From positions 1 through 19,536 of the forward strand of contig NQJH01000028.1 of the NCBI GenBank assembly GCA_002256685.1: DNA of 19,536 bases. Direction: 5' to 3'. Numbering within the stretch: the first letter of the stretch is position 1; each line of letters starts with the position of its first letter. This DNA is from Methylococcaceae bacterium NSP1-2 (GTDB lineage Bacteria > Pseudomonadota > Gammaproteobacteria > Methylococcales > Methylomonadaceae). The translations under genes were made by a program, and so were the position numbers. Under the pieces are notes generated by a model that was given only the letters and a program-made list of their open reading frames with translations, was not told the DNA's origin and searched no databases. Positions 14,886-19,536 of the stretch are shown here, piece after piece.

Positions 14886-16469
14886 GTGCGTAATTTAACT
14901 AAAACTTTGGCGATACTATCGTTACTGACCCCAGTTGTCGGGTATCCGTTAGGGATAGGCGATTTTAAATTGCATTCGGCTCTGAATCAAAATCTAAATG
15001 CTGAAATTCCATTAACCTTGTCGGCGGGGGAAAATGCCGCCGACATAAAGGTGAGTTTAGCCCCGGCAGCTAAATTTGATGAAGCGGGTGTACCGTGGAC
15101 TTACTTCCTGTCGAAAATTAAATTTCAAACAGTTATTGGCTCTAATGGCTCGGTGGTCATTAAAGTGAGTTCAAAAGAAGCCCTGAAAGAGCCTTTTTTA
15201 AATTTGTTGGTCGAAGTCAGTTGGCCTAAAGGCAGTTTATATCGTGAATTCACGGTACTTATTGACCCGCCTTCAACTTATAAATCCCCCGTCCCTATTG
15301 TTACACCAGTCGCAGCTGGCAAACCATCCGTAATTACTACTGCACCAGTTGTCGCGGGTAAACCGCCCGTAGTTGCAACTGCACCAATCGTTGCGGGCAA
15401 ACCGTCTGTAGTTGCTACTGCGCCAATCGTTGCGGGCAAACCGTCTATAGTTGCTACTGCGCCAATCGTTGCGGATAAAACAACACCCATAGTCACTACT
15501 GCACCAGTCATCACAGGTAAACCGCCCGAAAATGTTCAGCATAGCGGTGGTAGCAGTTATGGTCCGATACATAAAAAAGAGACGTTGTGGAGTGTCGCGG
15601 TAAAATTTAGTAAAGAACGCAATGTATCTGTTGAACAAATGCTAATGGCGATCTACGAAGCCAATCCTGATGCGTTTCATAGAAACAATGTGTTTGGTTT
15701 AATGTCTGGCGAAACGCTACAAATTCCCGAAAGAGAAGCGGCGGTAATATTATCCAGTGAAGAGGCGACAGCAGCCTACGGTCTACAAAAAAAAGCGTGG
15801 AAAAGTGGCGCAACCTTGCCGCGTGTTAGTGATACAAGTACCGTTGCTGTTGCTACCACAAAAGAGTTTGTAAATGCGCCTATTTCAACGCCAGTCCAGC
15901 CATTAAAACCAGAAAGCTCAGGTATAGTCTTCTCAGGCGATAATCAAAAAAAAATTACTACCCAACCGATAGTAACGCCAGAAATAATAGCTAAGGAAAA
16001 GCCTGTATCACCAATGGTGGTACCACCAGCACCAGTGAAGCAACAAACTGTATCACCAGCGGAGGAAATGGCTGCATCACCAACAGACGCTGTCTTATTG
16101 GATAAGGTAGCCGCACTTGAGAAACAATTAAAGGCAACGAAAAAAGCACTTGCCAGCAAAGAAAAACAGATTGACCAGATAAAAAGTCAACCTCTGGTAG
16201 TCTCTGAAGTTGCAAAACCTACTACGACCGTTGAAGTAACGCCTGCTCCGCCTGTTGAGGTAAAACCGGTTACGCCCGTTGAGATAAAGTCTGCTGCACC
16301 CGTTGAGGTAAAGCCCGCTACACCTATTGAGGAAAAACCCGCTACCCCTGTTGAGGTAAAGCCCGCTACCCCTGTTGAGGAAAAACCTGCTACCCCTGTT
16401 GAGGTAAAGCCCGCTACACCTGTTGAGGAAAAACCTGCTAGGAAAAACCTGCTACCCCTGTTGAGGTAA
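14886..16469 (+). CDS. fimV: FimV N-terminal part (periplasmic), truncated by frameshift
   Basis: FimV is an inner-membrane, peptidoglycan-binding hub that supports type IV pilus assembly and polar localisation (Pseudomonas knowledge). This frame gives 527 residues from GTG 14886. In order they are a signal peptide (MRNLTKTLAILSLLTPVVGY), the FimV N-terminal domain (FKLHSALNQNLNAEIPL to about residue 130), a 13-residue repeat array (15303-15527), a LysM domain from about residue 225 (KKETLWSVAVKFS...GLMSGETLQIPE), a coiled coil (about 400-436, LDKVAALEKQLKATKKALAS), and a PVEVKPAT repeat tract. The tract breaks at 16441, where a 14-bp tandem copy shifts the frame and ends translation with RKNLLPLLR and TAA at 16467-16469. 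As written, the product lacks the membrane anchor and cytoplasmic domain and might be released into the periplasm. Continuation is in the frame of the next FimV entry. Confidence 0.9.
   Translation: MRNLTKTLAILSLLTPVVGYPLGIGDFKLHSALNQNLNAEIPLTLSAGENAADIKVSLAPAAKFDEAGVPWTYFLSKIKFQTVIGSNGSVVIKVSSKEALKEPFLNLLVEVSWPKGSLYREFTVLIDPPSTYKSPVPIVTPVAAGKPSVITTAPVVAGKPPVVATAPIVAGKPSVVATAPIVAGKPSIVATAPIVADKTTPIVTTAPVITGKPPENVQHSGGSSYGPIHKKETLWSVAVKFSKERNVSVEQMLMAIYEANPDAFHRNNVFGLMSGETLQIPEREAAVILSSEEATAAYGLQKKAWKSGATLPRVSDTSTVAVATTKEFVNAPISTPVQPLKPESSGIVFSGDNQKKITTQPIVTPEIIAKEKPVSPMVVPPAPVKQQTVSPAEEMAASPTDAVLLDKVAALEKQLKATKKALASKEKQIDQIKSQPLVVSEVAKPTTTVEVTPAPPVEVKPVTPVEIKSAAPVEVKPATPIEEKPATPVEVKPATPVEEKPATPVEVKPATPVEEKPARKNLLPLLR
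15303..15527 (+). repeat. 39-nt coding tandem repeat in fimV (13-residue unit)
   Basis: Units start at 15303, 15342, 15381, 15420, 15459 and 15501. The consensus unit is APIVAGKPSVVAT. The fifth unit is 42 nt and diverged, and the last is partial. The units at 15381 and 15420 are almost identical at DNA level, so copy number may vary. It forms a Pro-rich spacer between the FimV N-terminal domain and LysM. Confidence 0.9.
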
Positions 16470-16666
16470 AGCCTGCTACCCCTGTTGAGGTAAAGCCTGC
16501 GATACCGCTTGGAACAATAAAGCCAGCAGCACCGTTTGAACTGATAAAGCCTGTTGCGCAACTTGAAGCAATGAAGTCAACGATGCCAGTTGAGGAGATA
16601 AAGCCAGCTCCGCCTGTTGAGGTAAAACCTGCTGTACCCGTTGAAGTAAAACCTGCTACGCCCGTT
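16230..16666 (+). repeat. 24-nt Pro-Val-Glu-Lys coding repeat tract in fimV
   Basis: The tract is built from an 8-residue unit, TPVEVKPA or TPVEEKPA, each 24 nt. The central copies, about 16302-16500, are nearly identical and alternate VEVK with VEEK; the edges are degenerate. It should form an extended, rigid, charged periplasmic linker just before the transmembrane helix, like the Pro-Glu/Pro-Lys linkers of TonB (analogy). The 14-bp duplication at 16427-16454 lies inside it. Confidence 0.9.
16427..16454 (+). repeat. 14-bp tandem duplication causing the fimV frameshift
   Basis: GGAAAAACCTGCTA occurs at 16427-16440 and again at once at 16441-16454. Fourteen is two more than a multiple of three, exactly the offset between the two fimV frames. 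With one copy removed, the frame continues as TPVEVKPATPVEVKPA without a stop. Confidence 0.97.
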
Positions 16667-18067
16667 GTACCAACTGAAGAGCTAGGCTTAATGGAATCAT
16701 TAGATCCCTATTATCTGATAATTGGTGGTGGCGGTTTGGGCTTACTAGCACTACTAGGTGGACTTTGGTGGAGAAAACGTAAAATTACTATGGAAACGGA
16801 TATGTTTCCTTCTTCAACTACCAGTAAAGTCGAATTTAAAAGTGTTTCACCTATAATAGCTGGTGAAAGTAATGCAGAAAATGACTTGAATACAGCGACT
16901 AATGAATCTGAATTTCAAGGTAAGAGTATTTTCGATCCTGATTGGAATATTGTTGATATTGATGATGCGGAGCAAAATGACATTGATCCGATTGCCGAAG
17001 CGGATGTTTATTTAGCTTATGCACGTTATCAGCAAGCAGAGGAGCTAATGCGTGATGCCATTAAAGATCAGCCACAGCGTGATGAATGTAAATTGAAGTT
17101 GTTGGAAATTTTTTATGCAAGTGAAAATAAAGAGGCTTTTGAAGCGTACGCAGGTGAATTAGCGAGAGCTGGCAAAAAAAGTGATACTGATTTTTGGGAA
17201 AAAGTGATGGAAATGAGCAGCGAAATCTGCCCAGATTTACCATTATTTTCTTCTGAGACCAATGGCAGTGAAACGATAAGTAGCCCCGCTTCAACTCTAT
17301 CGAAAGAAGAACCTGATAGTTCACACGCATTCGAATCGCATACTGCGGCAACACAACCGGCAGACAGCACAGACGACTTTGAGTCGTTTGATTTTGATGA
17401 CAACGTAACCGCAACGACTCAAAAAGAAGAAGTGTCTTTGGTAAAGGATTTGTCGGGTTTCGATGATTTCGGAAACGACGTTATTACCGATAAACAACGA
17501 GACAATAAAAGCGATAAGATTGTTTCTTCCCCAGAAAGCGATGAATCTAATCAGGTTAAAGACGACTTCGAGTCATTTGATTTTAACGACTTTGCAATGG
17601 ATAAACCCGATGTAGCCGCAGTTGCTACAGACAGCCAACCTGTAGAGAGCAAAGACGACTTCGAGTCATTTGATTTTGACGACTTTGCAATGGATGAAAC
17701 CGATGTGGCAGAGGTTACTACAGACAGCCAACCTTTAGAAAGCAAAGATGATTTTGAGTCATTTGATTTTGATTTAGCTCCAAAAAGTGCGAAAACAGAC
17801 GAGTTGGCGGGTGATGCGGTTGATTTTGACTTTGACTTTGATATGCCGTTAACAGGATTGGATGGGCAAAATACTAGTCAACAAAGTAATTTTGGTACGC
17901 CTGATCTGACTGATATGGACGAGTTGGAAACAAAACTGGATTTAGCAAAAGCTTACATTGAAATGGGTGATGCAGAAGCAGCCAGAGATATTACCGAAGA
18001 AGTTCTTAAAAACGGTACAGATCAACAAAAAAAAACCGCTGAGACTATACTCAATCGTTTGAAGTAA
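16571..18067 (+). CDS. fimV: FimV C-terminal part (membrane anchor and cytoplasmic TPR domain), out of frame
   Basis: This frame is open from 16442, just after the in-frame TAG at 16439-16441, and continues the PVEVKPA repeat. The ATG at 16571 is only the first Met, with no ribosome site, so independent translation is unlikely. It encodes a transmembrane helix (YLIIGGGGLGLLALLGGLWW, about 16712-16771) followed by RKRK. A long acidic cytoplasmic region follows: TPR-like helices (YLAYARYQQAEELMRDAI), four DDFESFDF motifs, and the FimV C-terminal domain (LETKLDLAKAYIEMGDAEAA...ETILNRLK). In Pseudomonas this part binds pilus and polarity partners. Joined to the N-terminal part without the extra 14 bp, the protein would be about 1055 residues. 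A terminator follows. Confidence 0.88.
   Translation: MKSTMPVEEIKPAPPVEVKPAVPVEVKPATPVVPTEELGLMESLDPYYLIIGGGGLGLLALLGGLWWRKRKITMETDMFPSSTTSKVEFKSVSPIIAGESNAENDLNTATNESEFQGKSIFDPDWNIVDIDDAEQNDIDPIAEADVYLAYARYQQAEELMRDAIKDQPQRDECKLKLLEIFYASENKEAFEAYAGELARAGKKSDTDFWEKVMEMSSEICPDLPLFSSETNGSETISSPASTLSKEEPDSSHAFESHTAATQPADSTDDFESFDFDDNVTATTQKEEVSLVKDLSGFDDFGNDVITDKQRDNKSDKIVSSPESDESNQVKDDFESFDFNDFAMDKPDVAAVATDSQPVESKDDFESFDFDDFAMDETDVAEVTTDSQPLESKDDFESFDFDLAPKSAKTDELAGDAVDFDFDFDMPLTGLDGQNTSQQSNFGTPDLTDMDELETKLDLAKAYIEMGDAEAARDITEEVLKNGTDQQKKTAETILNRLK
17561..17770 (+). repeat. 93-nt coding repeat in the FimV cytoplasmic region
   Basis: Units begin at 17561, 17654 and 17747 (spacing exactly 93 nt, 31 residues), each opening with DDFESFDF. 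The third is partial, and a further isolated DDFESFDFDD lies at 17372. Between them runs an acidic linker of the type FAMD...TDSQP.ESK. The repeats may be short linear binding motifs presented in a disordered acidic segment; that role is inferred. Confidence 0.88.
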
Positions 18068-18079
18068 ACTTCTAATTCG

Positions 18080-18109
18080 AAAAAAAGCCCTTTACAGGGC
18101 TTTTTTTTT
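18080..18109. terminator. Bidirectional intrinsic terminator after fimV
   Basis: AGCCCT (18086-18091) pairs with AGGGCT (18096-18101) around TTAC. A-runs precede it and T-runs follow it (18081-18086 and 18101-18109). It ends fimV transcription on the plus strand and overlaps the 3' end of the convergent minus-strand gene, so it can serve both. Confidence 0.88.
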
Positions 18110-18533
18110 AAATAAATAACAAGAAAATTAGTACAGCAACGGCACTAACTAGCTTAATTTTATTACCGACCGACTCTCGCCAATAAGTCAAAATATTCGC
18201 TATTTCATCAGAAAAAAACATCAACAGTTGCTGTTTCTTTTCGCCATAAAACCGATGCCATCCCTTCCATAAACGATAAAACCCGTAGAATATAGCCGCT
18301 ATCATTATATAGAAAACGACTATTTGAGTGCTGTGCAGCTTCGTATCAAAAACAACATCAATAATAAAATCCAGTGAAGCTTCAATCCATTCAAATAAGC
18401 TATGAATAACCCCCAGTAATAAGTGAAATACTTCCAAGGGTGCTGCAAAAAGAATGGCAATACCCGACCAGAACAATAGTCGGAATATCTTATGTTTATC
18501 TGGAAAATCTGGAAAATTCAAACTTAACTCCAA
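18108..18533 (-). CDS. Small membrane protein of unknown function
   Basis: I do not recognise a named family. The 141-residue protein has about three hydrophobic segments: roughly 18-45 (RLLFWSGIAILFAAPLEVF and on), 70-88 (IVVFYIMIAAIFYGFYRLW) and 125-141 (LVSAVAVLIFLLFI at the very C-terminus). Between the first two is an amphipathic EWIEASLDFIIDVVFD stretch; a basic, soluble loop (KGWHRFYGEKKQQ) precedes the last helix. The start is uncertain: the first usable codon is TTG at 18531-18533 without a clear ribosome site, and the frame is open up to 18566 with no better start. It lies 30 nt downstream of purL on the same strand and may be co-transcribed. Confidence 0.65.
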   Translation of the reverse strand: MELSLNFPDFPDKHKIFRLLFWSGIAILFAAPLEVFHLLLGVIHSLFEWIEASLDFIIDVVFDTKLHSTQIVVFYIMIAAIFYGFYRLWKGWHRFYGEKKQQLLMFFSDEIANILTYWRESVGNKIKLVSAVAVLIFLLFI

Positions 18534-18563
18534 GGAAGCTAAAAATTTAAAGAGAACACTAAA

Positions 18564-19536
18564 TTATTGCGTCCATACCCTAGCGTTTCTAAATAAACGC
18601 ATCCATACGCCGTATTCACGCCAATCATCAGGATGCCATGAATTCTGTACGGTTCTAAAACAGCGTTCAGGATGAGGCATCATGATAGTAAAGCGTCCAT
18701 CGGTGGTGGTTAAACCAGTAATACCGAACGGTGAACCATTAGGGTTTGCAGGAAAAGCGGTAGTGAGTGCGCCGTAATTGTCAACATAACATAATGCCAC
18801 CGCTTGCGCATCAAATGCCGCTTGTGGATCACCCGAAAACACCGCCCGTCCTTCGCCATGCGCAATACTAACAGGCATTCTTGAACCTTCCATACCTGCA
18901 AATAATATGGAGGGTGATTTTTGTACTTCAACCATCGCCACACGCGCTTCAAATTGTTCAGAGGTATTACGCATGAAACGTGGCCAATGGTCTGCGCCTG
19001 TGATGATGTCTTTTAAGCCCGACATCATTTGGCAACCGTTACACACGCCTAAACCAAAGGTATCGGTGCGTTGAAAAAAGGCTGAAAATTCATCTCTAGC
19101 ACGGGCATTAAATAAAATCGATTTTGCCCAACCACCGCCTGCACCCAGTACGTCACCGTAAGAGAAACCACCACACGCCGCTAATCCTGTAAAGTCATGT
19201 AAACTGACTCGACCGTGAATAATATCGCTGATATGCACGTCAACACTGGTAAAGCCTGCACGGTCAAATGCTGCCGCCATTTCCACATGACCATTCACGC
19301 CTTGTTCACGCAAAATGGCAATTTTAGGACGCGTTAGAGCAATAAACGGTGCGGCGACATCGTTATGAACATCAAAGCTGAGTTTGGTATGTAAACCAAT
19401 GTCGTTGTCATCGGCGATACGGTCAAACTGTTGCTTAGCGCAATCGGGATTATCACGCAACGCCTGCATTCTATAGCTTACTTCTGACCACACGCGTTGC
19501 AGTTGAGCACGGCTGGCTGAGTAAATTAGTTCATCA
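18564..19536 (-). CDS. purL: Phosphoribosylformylglycinamidine synthase, C-terminal glutaminase part (partial)
   Basis: The long-form PurL makes FGAM from FGAR, ATP and glutamine in purine synthesis. The window holds the last 324 codons or so. The frame is open to the window edge (ELIYSASRAQLQRVWSEVSYRM), so the GTG at 19491-19493 is internal and not a start. Visible are the end of the synthase region (MQALRDNPDCA), the start of the class I glutaminase domain (PKIAILREQGVNGHVEMA), the catalytic Cys in LGVCNGCQMMSGL, RNTSEQFEARV, SIAHGEGRA, and the catalytic His/Glu in MPHPERCFR, ending in RMxLFRNARVW-like sequence. All glutaminase residues look intact. Confidence 0.97.
   Translation of the reverse strand, partial: DELIYSASRAQLQRVWSEVSYRMQALRDNPDCAKQQFDRIADDNDIGLHTKLSFDVHNDVAAPFIALTRPKIAILREQGVNGHVEMAAAFDRAGFTSVDVHISDIIHGRVSLHDFTGLAACGGFSYGDVLGAGGGWAKSILFNARARDEFSAFFQRTDTFGLGVCNGCQMMSGLKDIITGADHWPRFMRNTSEQFEARVAMVEVQKSPSILFAGMEGSRMPVSIAHGEGRAVFSGDPQAAFDAQAVALCYVDNYGALTTAFPANPNGSPFGITGLTTTDGRFTIMMPHPERCFRTVQNSWHPDDWREYGVWMRLFRNARVWTQ

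Noticed and set aside
15273..15638. Minus-strand open frames with repeated NDWRSSNYRRFAR-like peptides
   Set aside because: They are antisense shadows of the fimV 39-nt repeats, kept open because the repeat unit lacks stops on that strand.
16427..16470. Programmed ribosomal frameshift to express full-length FimV
   Set aside because: An exact 14-bp tandem copy explains the frame offset. There is no obvious slippery heptamer plus downstream pseudoknot, and the peptide between the copies (RKNLLPLLR) breaks the repeat pattern.
16187..16561. Minus-strand frame rich in FTSTGVAG repeats
   Set aside because: Antisense shadow of the PVEVKPA tract.
16230..16666. Regularly spaced repeats that could suggest a CRISPR array
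   Set aside because: The repeats are coding, contiguous 24-nt units without unique spacers, encode a clean PVEVKPA peptide pattern, and lie in fimV.
18564..19493. purL glutaminase as a separate, complete PurQ-like gene starting at GTG 19493
   Set aside because: The frame remains open beyond that codon to the window end with PurL-like sequence (ELIYSASRAQLQRVWSEVSYRM), so it is the 3' part of long-form purL.

Overview
The window looks like ordinary chromosome from a gammaproteobacterium of moderate-to-low GC (by impression, not counted). The evidence is the gene set: both N-end aminoacyl-transferases (aat plus bpt), an mtaD/mtnA pair, a sucA-sucB-lpdA operon, asd followed by fimV, and a long-form purL. 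Intergenic spaces carry palindromic elements of a kind I associate with Thiotrichales/Beggiatoaceae and some methanotrophs. That affiliation is a guess from style; no taxonomic marker settles it. I see no rRNA, tRNA, CRISPR array, transposase or phage gene.

Layout. 1-101 (+): tail of a NodT-type outer-membrane efflux protein. 98-1488 (-): aat then bpt, an N-degron pair joined by an ATGA overlap. 1514-1608: four perfect hairpins in a row. 1648-2601 (-): trxB. 2741-4054 (-) and 4116-5905 (+): divergent mtaD and mtnA (methylthioadenosine/methionine salvage), with mtnA overlapping a CysZ-like membrane protein. 5945-6451 (-): thpR-like 2H phosphoesterase. 6671-12186 (-): lpdA, sucB and sucA, transcribed sucA-sucB-lpdA with gaps of 1 and 4 nt, encoding E1, E2 and E3 of 2-oxoglutarate dehydrogenase. 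12366-12827 (-): a two-CBS-domain protein, divergent from adk (13012-13650, +). 13794-14816 (+): asd. 14886-18067 (+): fimV, interrupted by a frameshift. 18108-19536 (-): an unknown small membrane protein downstream of the purL 3' part, which runs off the window.

Most genes are textbook housekeeping. What deserves a second look lies in their details. (1) The E3 of the sucAB operon lacks the first cysteine of its redox disulfide and the nearby lysine (FLNAGC...L instead of CLNVGC...K), although its other catalytic motifs are intact. (2) fimV is split by an exact 14-bp tandem duplication inside a low-complexity repeat tract; removing one copy restores a single reading frame of about 1055 residues. 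(3) The ThpR-like protein has Arg in place of the first catalytic His. (4) The trxB-aat gap holds four hairpins with different arms but a shared CGC-NNN-GCG core. I found no undescribed multi-gene system here. The aberrant E3 and the fimV repeat-tract frameshift are the best leads.
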